Below, piece by piece: positions 24,431-35,100 of a DNA stretch of 64,000 bases. The translations under genes were made by a program, and so were the position numbers. Numbering within the stretch: the stretch's first letter is position 1; each line of letters begins with the position of its first letter. Under the pieces are notes generated by a model. The model searched no databases. It saw nothing but the letters and a program-made list of their open reading frames with translations, and had not been told where the DNA came from. This DNA is from Sphingomonas sp. PP-CC-1A-547 (GTDB taxonomy: Bacteria > Pseudomonadota > Alphaproteobacteria > Sphingomonadales > Sphingomonadaceae). The DNA is taken from the NCBI RefSeq assembly GCF_003610375.1, contig NZ_RAPZ01000011.1:930001-994000 (forward strand), in the 5' to 3' direction.

Positions 24431-27400
24431 GTGTCTTTAAGTAAATTCATGGTCTGTGCAGCGTCGGCAACGATGCTGACGCCGCTGTCGATCGCGGCGC
24501 AGACGATCCCGACGCAGACGATCCCGACATCGCCACCGGTCAACTACGTCAACGAGAGCAATCCGGCGATCGGCAGCATCGTTCCGAAGCTGCTCGACAG
24601 CTATGTGAACCTGATCCGCGACCATCCCGAAGTGATGGTGCAGAACTACAAGACCGTCGTCACGATGACCAACGCGCGCACGCCGAGCCAGACCCTGGCG
24701 GCGATCCACGACGATCGTACCAATCAGGCGTACAGCATCCTGAATGGCCTAGGCGCGCTGACCAATCTTTACATGGCGGGTGCCGGTGCCTCGACCAGCG
24801 GATCGGCGCCGAACACGCTGACCCCGACCAGCTATGCGACCGCGACGCTCGCGGACTATGTCGCCAACATCAATCTCGGCAACAGCTTCAGCCCGGGCGC
24901 CGAGAAGTTCGGCAACGGTACCGCCACGCCGTTGGCCGCCGCGGTCGCCTTCATCAACAACACGGTGCGCGCGAGTTCGTCGACCGAGCCCGCCAAGCGG
25001 ACGTTCGCGCGGTATCAGGGCGAAAACCCACCGATCGATCCGCTCGATCCGCGGTTCGCCAACTACAACGTCAACACCAATCGCGGTGCGCTGACGCTGG
25101 CGGACACAGCCGCGATCATCGTGCCGTCGTATTTATCGAGCTTCACCACGCCGGCACCCTACGCCTCCACGACGCAGTGGGTGCGCGGGTTCGTCGTGAC
25201 GGCGGACATGGTCGCGGCAAATGGCGGCAAGCCGATTACCGCACCCAATTTCGGCACGTTCGATTCCGCCGGCAAGTTCACCGCGGCGACGTTCAAGGTC
25301 GGCGAATATGTTCCCGGCATCGGTGCCTCGCCGCGGCCATACCGCGTGACGACCGACGTCAACGTACCGACCCCGATGCTTCAGATCATCAACTCGTCCA
25401 ACCCCTATGCAGACGGCGCCTATCCGAGCGGGCACACCAATTCGGGCATGCTGCAGGCGCTGGGCACGGCGTTCCTGATCCCGCAGCAAGGGCAGGAATT
25501 GCTCGCGCGCGCGGCGGACCTGGGTACCAATCGCATCCTCGCCGGGATGCATTCGCCGCTCGACATCATGGGTGCGCGGATCGAGGCGACGGCGCTGTCG
25601 GCGACGAATATCTACGCTGCCTTGTATGACGCGAAGGGCAATCGCCTCGACTGGACCAACCCCGCCAACGCCAGCGCGTATGCTGTCTACCAGGCCTATA
25701 CCCAGACCCAGTCGTATCTAGCGTCCGCCTGCGGCACCGCGACCGTGACGGCATGCATCGCCGCTGCCAACGCGTCCGGCGCAACCGCCGCCGATCCGTA
25801 CGCCAACGTCGCGCAGAACAAGGCGACGTACCTTGCCGAGATGACCTACGGCTTCGCGTCGGTCGGTCCGGTCAAGGCGATGACGGCCGCGGACGTGCCG
25901 GTGCAGGCGCAAGTGCTGCTGCTGACGCGGTTCGGGTATCTGACCGATGCGCAACGGACCGAGATCCTCGCGACCACCGCCCTCCCCTCGGGCTATCCCG
26001 TGCTCACCGGCAACACGCTGGACGGATGGGGCCAGCTGAACCTCTATGCCGCGAACGACGGCTATGGCGCGTTCAACGGCCAGGTCGCAGTGACGATGGA
26101 CGCCGCGCAAGGTGGCTATGCAGCCGCCGACAGCTGGGGCAACGATATCGGCGGACCGGGCGGGCTGACCAAGAATGGCAGCGGCAGCCTGACCCTGACA
26201 GGGAAGAACATCTATGCCGGCCCGACGATCGTCAATGGCGGCGCGCTGGCCGTCACCGGCTCAATCGTCTCGGCGACGACCGTCAACACCGGCGCCGTCT
26301 TCGGTGGCACCGGCAGCACCGGCGCAGTCACGGTCAACATCGGTGGTACGCTGGTGCCGGGCACGGGAACCACGCCGGGCACGCTGACGATCAACGGTCC
26401 GCTGACGCTCGCCAGCGGCGCGACGCTGGTGCAGACGGTATCGCCTACGCTTGCCAGCCGCACGGTCGTATCCGGCGCGGCTAAGCTCGACGGCACGGTG
26501 CGCGTCCAGGGCTCGGTCGGCACGCTACCGGTCACGCGCATTGCCCTGGTCACGGCAGCCGGTGGAGTGTCGGGCAGCTTTGCGGGCGTTATGGGCGTGC
26601 CCTCCAACCTGCGCGGCGTGCTCGACTATTCGACGACGGCGGCAAGCCTGAACCTCAACCGGACCGATATCGACTATCGCGCACTCGGGGTCACCGCGAA
26701 CCAGCAACGTGTCGCGGCGGCGCTGACGAGCGCGGTGCCGTTGGCGAGCGGTGCCGGCGCGGCAACGTTGCTCAACACGGTCTATGCCACGGGCCAGGGC
26801 TCGGCGGCGGCGGGTACTGCAGCGCTCGACACCCTCTCGGGTGAAGGCCTTGCCGACGCGAACAGCGCAGCGTTGTTTGCCGGGCGGGTATTCGGCGATG
26901 CCGTGACCGATCAGCAGCGTGCGGTCCTGACCGACACCCAGATGCACCTCTGGGGCGGGCCGCTGGGTGGTCGGGAATGGACTGATGGCCGGGACGGCGA
27001 CGGTACGGTCGATCGCCGCAGCAACAGCTGGGGCGGATTGATCGGACTCGACGGTGAAGTCGCGACCGGGTGGCGTGCCGGTTTCGTCGCGGGCGGGCTC
27101 GACACCCGCTTCAACACCGCGGCGCGCGCGACCAAGGGCAAGGCGTCGAGCTATCACGTATCGGCCTACACCTCGTATGCGCTGCCGACGGGAACGTATG
27201 TCCGCGGGTCGCTGGGCTATGGCCATTATGCGATCCGTACGACGCGGACTGCGGGCGGGATCGGCAGCGTCGCCAGCGAAACCGAGATCGCACGGTACGA
27301 CGCCGCAGAGTTGCGCCTGCGCGGAGAAATCGGTCAGCGCATCGCAGTCCAGTCGTTCGACCTGACGCCGTTCGTCGCGGTGGAATATGCGCGTCTCTAC

Positions 27401-27781
27401 ACCGATGCGTTCGCAGAGCGCGGCAGCGTGCTGGCGTTGCAGGCGGGCAAACAGACCACGACGTCGCTACCGGTGAATGTCGGGTTGCGGATGGATGGCA
27501 GCGTGCCGTTCGGGAACGGCCTTGCGCTGCGGCCAATGATCGAAGCGAGCTACCTCCACGAGTTCCGCCGCGACCGCGACATCGGAGTCGATTTTATCGC
27601 GCTGGCCGATCCCTCGTTCACGATCGCAGGCGCTCGACCTTCGCAAAGCGCGTTCGTCGGCAAGGCCGGACTCCAACTGCCGCTGGCCTCCGCGCTGGTC
27701 CTCTACGCCACCGGAACCGGCGTGTTGTCCTCGCAACAGCGATCCTATGCCGGCAACGTCGGCGTGAGGATCAACTTCTAA
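24431..27781 (+). CDS. Surface protein fusing a PAP2 acid phosphatase domain to an autotransporter beta-barrel
   Basis: A 1116-residue type Va secretion protein. The signal is MSLSKFMVCAASATMLTPLSIAAQ. Residues about 40-480 are the passenger, an extended PAP2/class A-type acid phosphatase-like domain with PSGHTNSGMLQALG (motif 2, catalytic His) and NRILAGMHSPLD (motif 3, R-x5-H-x3-D). A passenger-associated repeat strand, GGLTKNGSGSLTLTGKN to NGGALAVTGS, starts near 575. The last 280 residues are the autotransporter barrel, ending in VGVRINF with the terminal aromatic needed by the BAM complex. The GTG at 24431 is preferred over the ATG at 24398 because AAGGGAA lies six bases upstream and it opens the signal. 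Predicted role: release of phosphate from organic phosphates at the cell surface. Confidence 0.88.
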   Translation: MSLSKFMVCAASATMLTPLSIAAQTIPTQTIPTSPPVNYVNESNPAIGSIVPKLLDSYVNLIRDHPEVMVQNYKTVVTMTNARTPSQTLAAIHDDRTNQAYSILNGLGALTNLYMAGAGASTSGSAPNTLTPTSYATATLADYVANINLGNSFSPGAEKFGNGTATPLAAAVAFINNTVRASSSTEPAKRTFARYQGENPPIDPLDPRFANYNVNTNRGALTLADTAAIIVPSYLSSFTTPAPYASTTQWVRGFVVTADMVAANGGKPITAPNFGTFDSAGKFTAATFKVGEYVPGIGASPRPYRVTTDVNVPTPMLQIINSSNPYADGAYPSGHTNSGMLQALGTAFLIPQQGQELLARAADLGTNRILAGMHSPLDIMGARIEATALSATNIYAALYDAKGNRLDWTNPANASAYAVYQAYTQTQSYLASACGTATVTACIAAANASGATAADPYANVAQNKATYLAEMTYGFASVGPVKAMTAADVPVQAQVLLLTRFGYLTDAQRTEILATTALPSGYPVLTGNTLDGWGQLNLYAANDGYGAFNGQVAVTMDAAQGGYAAADSWGNDIGGPGGLTKNGSGSLTLTGKNIYAGPTIVNGGALAVTGSIVSATTVNTGAVFGGTGSTGAVTVNIGGTLVPGTGTTPGTLTINGPLTLASGATLVQTVSPTLASRTVVSGAAKLDGTVRVQGSVGTLPVTRIALVTAAGGVSGSFAGVMGVPSNLRGVLDYSTTAASLNLNRTDIDYRALGVTANQQRVAAALTSAVPLASGAGAATLLNTVYATGQGSAAAGTAALDTLSGEGLADANSAALFAGRVFGDAVTDQQRAVLTDTQMHLWGGPLGGREWTDGRDGDGTVDRRSNSWGGLIGLDGEVATGWRAGFVAGGLDTRFNTAARATKGKASSYHVSAYTSYALPTGTYVRGSLGYGHYAIRTTRTAGGIGSVASETEIARYDAAELRLRGEIGQRIAVQSFDLTPFVAVEYARLYTDAFAERGSVLALQAGKQTTTSLPVNVGLRMDGSVPFGNGLALRPMIEASYLHEFRRDRDIGVDFIALADPSFTIAGARPSQSAFVGKAGLQLPLASALVLYATGTGVLSSQQRSYAGNVGVRINF

Positions 27782-27791
27782 GACGTTAGAA

Positions 27792-27809
27792 CGCTCGGTC
27801 GACCGAGCG
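27792..27809. repeat. Perfect 18-bp palindrome just after the autotransporter gene
   Basis: CGCTCGGTCGACCGAGCG is self-complementary over all 18 bases and begins 11 bases after the stop codon. With no loop it is a poor hairpin terminator by itself; it could be a protein site or part of a bipartite terminator with the hairpin at 27830-27866. Confidence 0.45.
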
Positions 27810-27829
27810 CACGCGCGCGGATGATCGCC

Positions 27830-27866
27830 AACTGGCGAGGTGTTTCGATGGAACGCCTCGCCAGTT
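27830..27866 (+). terminator. Hairpin terminator of the autotransporter gene
   Basis: AACTGGCGAGG and its perfect 11-bp complement CCTCGCCAGTT (27830-27840, 27856-27866) enclose a 15-base loop, and the right arm runs into TTT. Stem strength and place downstream of the stop support factor-independent termination. Confidence 0.65.
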
Positions 27867-28516
27867 TGCTGCTGCCGGCCCTCCACATGATCGGCGAGCC
27901 TGCGAACGTGTCGGAGACAAACGGCGGGCGCGATCGTTCGGCATAGATTGCCGGTCAGCGACGCTGGATCTCGCCTGCCTTCCAACCCAAACCCGGACCG
28001 AACCCGGATTTTTCGGCATCAGGTCGCGCGCGATCCGTAGCGCATCGTCATACGCAGATCACGGATGGTCGCATTTCGGACCAATCGATCTAGCCGAACA
28101 GGCGCGATTCCATAAGCTGCCTATACGTGCGGGATGACTAGCCCGGCGGTCTTTGAGTTCGACGGTCGGTCGTGACTATGCGGACGATGGGTGCCTCTTG
28201 CACTATGCTATAGATTGGTAGCATTCTAGATCGTTGGCATCTTGAGATCGTAGCGTCGTCTCGGCCAGCTTCGCATTTTGTCGACGGACTAGCTCCAAAA
28301 CGATCATGAGATTTTTGCGGGCTTTGCAAACGCATCGGCCGACACGGAACTGTAATTTTCCGATAGCGTCAGGAATTAGATTGGTTATATATTACCATTA
28401 CCACGCTGCGATGACAGTACCCTTTAGAGGTCCGGCCAGTAAGGTGAGTCGAGCGATACGGGCAGGACCGTGTCGAAGGGTGACGCTGCGGCGTCGATGG
28501 GAAGGGGCTTTTGACG
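27867..28516. other. Long non-coding leader upstream of the solitary TonB receptor gene
   Basis: About 650 bases without a convincing gene; open frames here lack codon bias and ribosome binding sites. GC content falls towards the receptor, as in a promoter region. An imperfect palindrome GGTTATATATTACC (28383-28396, six of seven base pairs) lies about 120 bases upstream of the start, and TTGGTAGCATTCTA lies at about 28216. No riboswitch was recognised. Confidence 0.4.
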
Positions 28517-31309
28517 ATGGTTTTTCGTAAGCAGGTTTTGCTCGCATCCGGTGCGGCGATATTCGGTCTGGTACCAGTTTTCGCGCAACCCGTTCTCGCC
28601 CAGTCGGCGCCCGCGCCATCGTCCGCCCCCGTCGCCACCACGACCCAGGCTGATCCCGTAGCGGACGGCGCCGATACGGACATCGTCGTCACCGGTATCC
28701 GCGGCAGCCTGCGCAGCGCGATCGCAGTGAAGCGCAACGCCAACGCGATCGTCGACGTCATCAGCGCCGAGGCGATCGGCAAGTTCCCCGACCGCAACGT
28801 CGCCGAATCCCTCTCGCACGTTCCAGGCGTCAGCATCGATCGTCGCTTCGGCGAGGGCGAGAAGGTCGCGATCCACGGCACCGACCCCGCGCTCAACCGC
28901 ATGCTGCTCGACGGCCACGCGGTCGCTTCGGCGGACTGGGGCGGCAACGACAATGACCCGACCAGCCGTACCTTCAACTATTCGCTTCTCGCGCCTGAGC
29001 TCGTCGAGCGCCTCGAAGTCTACAAGTCGCCCGAGCCGCGCATCGAGGAAGGCAGCATCGGCGGTACGGTCATCGTCCGTACGCGCCGTCCGCTCGACAC
29101 GCCCGCCAACTCGATCTTCGCATCGGGCGGCTATTCGTACAACGACCGCGCCGACAAGGGTAACGTCCGTGCCTCGGGTTTGTATAGCTGGCACAACGAA
29201 GGCGGCACGTTCGGCGTGCTCGGCGCCGTCACCTACGACAAGCAGAGCCTGACGCGGTCGGGCGTCGAATTCTTCGGGTTCGAGAATGCCGGCGACCGCT
29301 TTTTCCAGAAGGATGCGAACAACGCGCTGATCCGCGACGCGAGCGGCCAGCCCGTCCTAAAGAACCCGGGCGCGACCGTGAGCGGCGGCACACGCCAGGA
29401 TCTCGCCAACGCGGTGTCGCCGTTCGGCATCAACTACGCGTATTTCACGCAGGAGCGTAAGCGCATCAGCTATGTCGGCACGGTTCAGGCCAAGCCGACC
29501 GACGACATCACGCTGACGCTCAACGGCCTGCATATCGACGGCAACTACAACAACAGCAGCCAGTCGATGTACGTCATCCCCGGCGCATGGAGCGGCGACG
29601 TTCTCCAGTCGGCGACGGTCGCGAACGGTGTCGTTACCAATGCGAGCTTCGGTGCGGCCTCGGCGAACAGCCAGAGCGCGCAGCTCGACCTGCTGATCCG
29701 CAAGACCAAGCTGACCACCGACAACCTCAACTTCGTCGCCGAGTGGGAAGGTCCCGGCGGCGCGACCGTGTCGGCGACCGGCGGCTGGAGCAAGGCGATC
29801 GGCGGGCGCAATCCCGAATATCTGCTCGATGTGCGGACCGACCTTCCGTACAGCTACGGCTTCACCTCGGACAGCGCGAACGTCGATTACGTTGGCGACC
29901 TGACCAATCCTGCCAACTATCGTCGCAGCAACAGCCCGCAGCTCCAGACGATCGACGGCGCTCCCGTCATCGTCAACGGCACGCAGCTGAATGCGGCGCG
30001 CGCGGGCGGCATCGATTTCTCCAAGACGATCGATCGCGATTATTACGCGGGCTATGACGCGGTCATTCCGTTCGAGGCGGGGCCGTTCAAGGAAATCCGG
30101 ATCGGCGGCAAGTTCACCGATCACCGCAACCGCCTGAACGCGAGCGGCTTCAACAACTACTCCACGTCGAACTACACGCTGGCGAGCCTCGGCGTCGACA
30201 CGATGACGACGCCGAACGGCACGTTCGACGGCACCGGCGGCACCGGCAACGCGACCAAGTACATCAACCTGTCGCAGCAGACCGTGATCGACATCCTCGC
30301 GAACTCGATCAACATCCCCGTCGCAAAGCCCACCGCATCGTACATCGTCGACGAGACGGTCGCGGCGAACTACGTCCAGCTGAACTTCGACCAGAGCGGC
30401 TTCCGCGGCAACATCGGTGGTCGTCTGGTCTATACCAAGAACGTGTCGAACTATGCCGACCAGGTCTCCGGCACCGACGGCAGCCTGCCGACGATCGTGC
30501 CGCAGCGGGTCGAGAACGACTATCTGAAGTTCCTGCCGAGCCTGAACGTCGCGTATGAAGCGGGCACGCACCTTATCTTCCGCGGCAGCGTCGCGAAGGT
30601 GATCGCGCGCCCGCGCTATGAGCAGCTCGGTGGTTCGGTCGGTCGCAACGACATCACGCTCGATGCGAGCGGCGGCAATCCGAACCTGAAGCCGTACCAG
30701 TCGACCAACTACGAACTGTCGGCGGAATATTATCCGCGCGAGGGGACGCTGTTGTCGCTCGAGCTGTTCCGCCGCGAGGTGAAGGACTACATCCTCAACG
30801 GCCTCAGCCGCCAGACGTTCTTCAACGAGCTGACGCAGACCAACGCGTCCTATCTCGTGTCTCAGCCGCTCAACGGCGGCAAGGCGAACGTCAACGGCGC
30901 GCTGGTCTCGGCACAGGGTGAGATCTGGCACGGCTTCGGCCTGCAGGCGAACTACTCCTACGCCGAGAGCTCGACCGACGAGGGGCTGAACCTGCCCTAT
31001 CTGTCGAAGCACACCGTCAACGTGATCCCGTATTACGAGAACGGACCGTTCCAGGCGCGCCTGAGCTATAACTACAGGTCGTCGTATTTCCGCGCGATCG
31101 GTCGCCTGAACTCGATCGACATGGTCGCGCCGTACAGCCAGCTCGACTTCTCGGCAGGCTTCAACCTAACCAAGGCGATCACGCTGACGGTCAACGCGCA
31201 GAACCTGCTCGACTCGACCTACACGCAGTATAGCGGCTCGCGCGATCGCCCGACCGCGTTCTACAAGAACGGCCGCACGTACGTCGCGTCGGTATCGTTC
31301 CGGATGTAA
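28517..31309 (+). CDS. TonB-dependent receptor (Xanthomonas/Caulobacter type)
   Basis: A 930-residue outer-membrane active transporter. A signal peptide of about 32 residues ends near VLAQS. The TonB-box-like DIVVTGIRGS lies at about 57-66. The plug domain follows with KFPDRNVAESLSHVPGVSI, VAIHGTDPALNRMLLDG, LEVYKSPEPRIEEGSIGG and TVIVRTRRPLD. A 22-strand barrel ends VASVSFRM. These blocks define the large receptor group linked to carbohydrate uptake in Caulobacter, Xanthomonas and sphingomonads. The ATG at 28517 is preferred; a TTG at 28511 is also possible after GAAGGGG. No transporter or enzyme gene is co-directional next to it, so the ligand is open. Confidence 0.93.
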   Translation: MVFRKQVLLASGAAIFGLVPVFAQPVLAQSAPAPSSAPVATTTQADPVADGADTDIVVTGIRGSLRSAIAVKRNANAIVDVISAEAIGKFPDRNVAESLSHVPGVSIDRRFGEGEKVAIHGTDPALNRMLLDGHAVASADWGGNDNDPTSRTFNYSLLAPELVERLEVYKSPEPRIEEGSIGGTVIVRTRRPLDTPANSIFASGGYSYNDRADKGNVRASGLYSWHNEGGTFGVLGAVTYDKQSLTRSGVEFFGFENAGDRFFQKDANNALIRDASGQPVLKNPGATVSGGTRQDLANAVSPFGINYAYFTQERKRISYVGTVQAKPTDDITLTLNGLHIDGNYNNSSQSMYVIPGAWSGDVLQSATVANGVVTNASFGAASANSQSAQLDLLIRKTKLTTDNLNFVAEWEGPGGATVSATGGWSKAIGGRNPEYLLDVRTDLPYSYGFTSDSANVDYVGDLTNPANYRRSNSPQLQTIDGAPVIVNGTQLNAARAGGIDFSKTIDRDYYAGYDAVIPFEAGPFKEIRIGGKFTDHRNRLNASGFNNYSTSNYTLASLGVDTMTTPNGTFDGTGGTGNATKYINLSQQTVIDILANSINIPVAKPTASYIVDETVAANYVQLNFDQSGFRGNIGGRLVYTKNVSNYADQVSGTDGSLPTIVPQRVENDYLKFLPSLNVAYEAGTHLIFRGSVAKVIARPRYEQLGGSVGRNDITLDASGGNPNLKPYQSTNYELSAEYYPREGTLLSLELFRREVKDYILNGLSRQTFFNELTQTNASYLVSQPLNGGKANVNGALVSAQGEIWHGFGLQANYSYAESSTDEGLNLPYLSKHTVNVIPYYENGPFQARLSYNYRSSYFRAIGRLNSIDMVAPYSQLDFSAGFNLTKAITLTVNAQNLLDSTYTQYSGSRDRPTAFYKNGRTYVASVSFRM

Positions 31310-31316
31310 ACCAAGG

Positions 31317-31341
31317 GAGGCGCGCCGCGATGGCGCGCCTC
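31317..31341 (+). terminator. Hairpin terminator after the TonB receptor gene
   Basis: GAGGCGCGCC and GGCGCGCCTC form a perfect 10-bp GC-rich stem (31317-31326, 31332-31341) with a 5-base loop, seven bases after the stop codon. There is no T-tract. Confidence 0.7.
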
Positions 31342-32157
31342 GCCGAACCGAGCGGTGACTGCGACCAACGTGCGACAACCGAACAGAGCCGGATCGCTGT
31401 CGAAAGCTGCAGGAACGGACCTTCGTGAGGTTTGAGCTCTCCTGGCGAACCGGCGCCGGACCACCCTTCCCTGCGTCATGCGCGACCTCGTTGATCGGCA
31501 CGCCCGTCGTTTCGGGCAACGCGGTGCTTCCGATAGGCGCCAACCCGCGCAAATGCGGAGCCGCTGCGAGCGCAACTGATGGGCAAGCGAGACGCCCCCT
31601 TGCCAAATCGGTCCAATCGCGTGGTGGCAGTCCCTACGGATTGCCGGTGCCGCAACGATCCGTATCGCTAACGGTGGGGGATCACGTGACCGCAATCCAG
31701 CCACGAAACTGCTTCAAGTCCATCTGCCCACAATGAAGTCTATTCACATTCCCCAAGGTATCCTGTGGCGATGTCGGTGTTATTGGGTAACAATGACTGA
31801 CCTTAAAGCTAACACTTCGGCATAGTCGTGATTCCCAGACTGCGCCGTCCGCACACTGTCTTCATACTATCATAATAGTGCTTATTTTATCACAGCTGAG
31901 ACAGATTCCATTACGTTCAATACTGATGGAATCGAGACATCATATCCTGCGGCGGTGATCTGATCAGGTAAACCCCTGTAAATCATGGTATTCCGTAAGG
32001 GCTGTTCGCGACGTCGGTCGATCAAGTTCTGACGATCGTACGGGTCTACTTCCCTCGCGCAGTTGACACTCGCTCCCCTGATGGTAGCCCTATCATACAC
32101 GGCAACGACCGTGTGCAATCCGGCCTGATTAGGGCGGCCGGGAATGGGGGAGGATTT
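31342..32157. other. Non-coding region between two TonB receptor genes
   Basis: About 815 bases. Open frames on both strands, the longest about 100 codons, show no family resemblance, so I call none. The second half (31740-32110) is clearly AT-richer and is presumably the regulatory region of the next receptor. It holds ACTAT-CATA-ATAGT at 31866-31879 and the inverted repeat at 31904-31933. An eroded pseudogene in the first half cannot be ruled out. Confidence 0.4.
31904..31933. promoter_or_regulatory. Inverted repeat in the leader of the receptor-halogenase cluster
   Basis: GATTCCAT (31904-31911) and ATGGAATC (31926-31933) are perfect 8-bp inverted arms separated by 14 bases, about 225 bases upstream of the receptor start. 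It may be an operator or a leader hairpin; no regulator gene is adjacent. Confidence 0.3.
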
Positions 32158-35100
32158 ATGAGGAAATTTTCGCGCACGCTCGCGCATTCGGTATCGACCA
32201 TCGCGGTCGTGACCGGGCTGGCCGCTTCCAGCACTGCGATCGCGCAGACAACCACCGCTGCGACCGGCCAGAGCACTCGGACGACGACCGTGCAGCAGAC
32301 GGTACCCGACACGGTGCCCGCGGCTAGCACACCCGACGACGCGGCGGCCGGTCCGGCCAACGAAATCGTCGTCACCGGCATCCGCGCCAGTCTCAATCGC
32401 GCGATCGACATCAAGCGTAATTCGGCGGGCGTTGTCGACGCCATCTCGGCCGAGGATATCGGCAAGTTTCCCGACACCAACCTAGCGGAATCGCTGCAGC
32501 GGATCACCGGCGTGTCGATCACCCGCGCCAATGGCGAAGGCTCCCAGGTCGCGGTCCGCGGCTTCAGCGGCGGCTTCAACCTCGTGACGCTGAACGGCCG
32601 CCAGCTGGCGTCGACCAGCATTGATACCAGCACGGGCAACGCCTTCGCGGTCGGCACCGGCCGCTCGTTCGACTTCCAGAATCTCGCGTCCGAAGGCGTC
32701 GCCACATTGGAAGTCTACAAGACCGGCCGGGCGAACATTCCGACGGGCGGCATCGGCGCTGCGATCAACGTCATCACCCGCCGGCCGCTCGACGCGCGCG
32801 AAGACGGCCTGTCGGGATCGATTGGCGCCAAGGCACTGTACGACAGCTCGGTCGAGAATGCGGAGGCCAATCTGAAGAAGGTCACGCCCGAACTATCTGG
32901 CCTGATCAACTGGAAAAACCCCAGCGAAACCTTTGGCGTCAACGTCTTCGGCAGCTATCAGTTACGCGAGTCGACATCGATCCAGTCGAACCCGAACTAT
33001 TGGAATATCGTTCCGCTGGCTGATTTCTTGAATACGGCGGGTGCGTACATCACGCCGACGACGAATATTACGAACCGTCCTACGACGCAGTACGTGCAAA
33101 TCCCGAACGACAGCCGCTATCAGTTCTCTGAGAACCGCCGCGAGCGCATCAACGGTCAGGCCAACATCCAGTTCAAGCCTACGGATCGGCTGGAGATCAC
33201 GATCGATGGCCTGTATGCGCGCAACAAGTTGAGCGACGAGCGTAGCGAGCAGACCAACTGGTTCCAGCGGCCGTTCAGCGACGTTACCTTCGACGACAAC
33301 AAGAAGATGCAGACTGCGATCATCCTGGCCGAGGCTAAGCAGGCGGATAAGGGATACGAGCAGCAGCGGTTCGCCACGAAGACCGAATTGTACTCGGTTG
33401 GCGGCAACCTCAAGTGGAACTTCACCGATGTGCTGTCGCTGAAGCTTGATGCAAACCATTCGAAGTCGACCACGAATCCGGACAATGCGAACGGCACGTC
33501 GGCGACGACGATCTCGATCGGCGCTCCGGTTCGTGCTACGCACAAAGTCGACTTCAGCAGCGGCTTCCCACAGCAGTCGGAAACGCTCAACGATTGCAAC
33601 GCGACCAACGGCGGCCGCGGCGGCAATTGCAACAATATCCTCGACATCGGCGACTTGGGCACGCAGGTCGCGCGTCGGATCTTCTCCAAGCAAGAATCGA
33701 GGGTCAACCAGTTCAGTGGCGAGCTGGGCTGGGATCTCGGCAACGATAGCCGTTTCGTGGTCGGCAGCAACTATGTGGATGCAACGACGCGCTCGGCCAG
33801 TTCCAATAACCAGCAGATTCTTGGCGACTGGAGCATCACGGACACTGGCCGTGTCCAGGAACTCGCCGGCGATCTCGTGAAAACCTATTGCATGACCTGC
33901 AAGTTCGACAAGTATAACCCGAACTCGACCGGATCGGCGCTGGTCGCATTTCGTGGGGATGCGGTCGAACTGCTGGACATCTTCTCACCCTATTATGCGA
34001 AGCTGGGCCGCCCCGACGCTTTGCAGGGTTCGTCGGACGACACCGTGGGCGAGAAGAACTTGGCGGTCTACGGCCAGATGGCTTGGGGCGGTGACATTGG
34101 CGGACGCCGTGCAAACGCGCTGATCGGCGTTCGCTACGAACGGACCCGCGTCAAGTCGGTCAGTCTTCAGTCGATACCGACGGCTTTGGCCTGGCAATCG
34201 GATAATGACTTCACCGTGATCGGCGGACCTCCAGGCGCCGCTGTTATCGCGAAGTCGAAGTACGACAACCTGCTGCCGTCACTCGACTTCAATATCGAAG
34301 TGCTCGACAACGTCATGGCGCGCACCTCGTTCAGCCGTACGCTGGCCCGGGCAGACTACGGCAATTTGTTCGCATCCGTGACGGCAAACGCTCCAAACCG
34401 TCCGACAGCACTCGGTGCGGCCCCGGCTCCCGCCACGCGGCAGGATCCAGCGCTGTTGCCGCTGATCTCGGACAATTTCGACGTGTCGCTGGAGTGGTAT
34501 TACAAGCCTACGAGTTTCGTCTCGGTCGGCTTCTTCAACAAGAACGTGCGCAACTTCGTCGGCAACCAGATAACCAACGGTAACCTGTTCGGGCTGCGCG
34601 ACCCGGGTTCAGGCGCGCCAGGGTCGCGTTCGGGTATTGCGCAGGCGTTTCTCAGAAACAACGGCATTACCCAGACGGATAGGAACCTGTTCGCCTACGC
34701 CGCGCTTCTGCAACAGAATGGCGGAAACCAGGCGGCGACGACTGCGGCCTTCCGCGGTGCGCTCAATCCCGCCACGGGTGAAATCAGCGATGCTGTCTAC
34801 AATCCCCTCGCCCTTGCGGTCGATCTCGTCGGGGACGCCAATGATCCGCTCGTGAACTTCGCAATCAGCGGGCCGGTCAACAACAAGGAAGGCAATATTC
34901 ACGGCTTCGAAGTCGCCTGGACCAATTTCTTCGGTCAGACCGGCTTCGGTTTCGCGGTTTCGTACACGAAGGTGAGCGGAGACGTGAACGTGGACCCCTA
35001 TGCCGATCCGAACGTCAACATCTTCGCGCTGAGCGGTTTGGGCGACAGCGCCAACTTGACGGCAATCTACGACAAGGGCGGTATCTCGGCACGCGTCTCG

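Noticed and set aside
24142..24543. 133-codon minus-strand frame upstream of and overlapping the autotransporter gene
   Set aside because: Overlaps the signal peptide coding region and shows no domain or start signal.
31425..31736. 103-codon open frame in the gap between receptor genes
   Set aside because: No ribosome binding site, unusual codon use and no resemblance to any family known to me.
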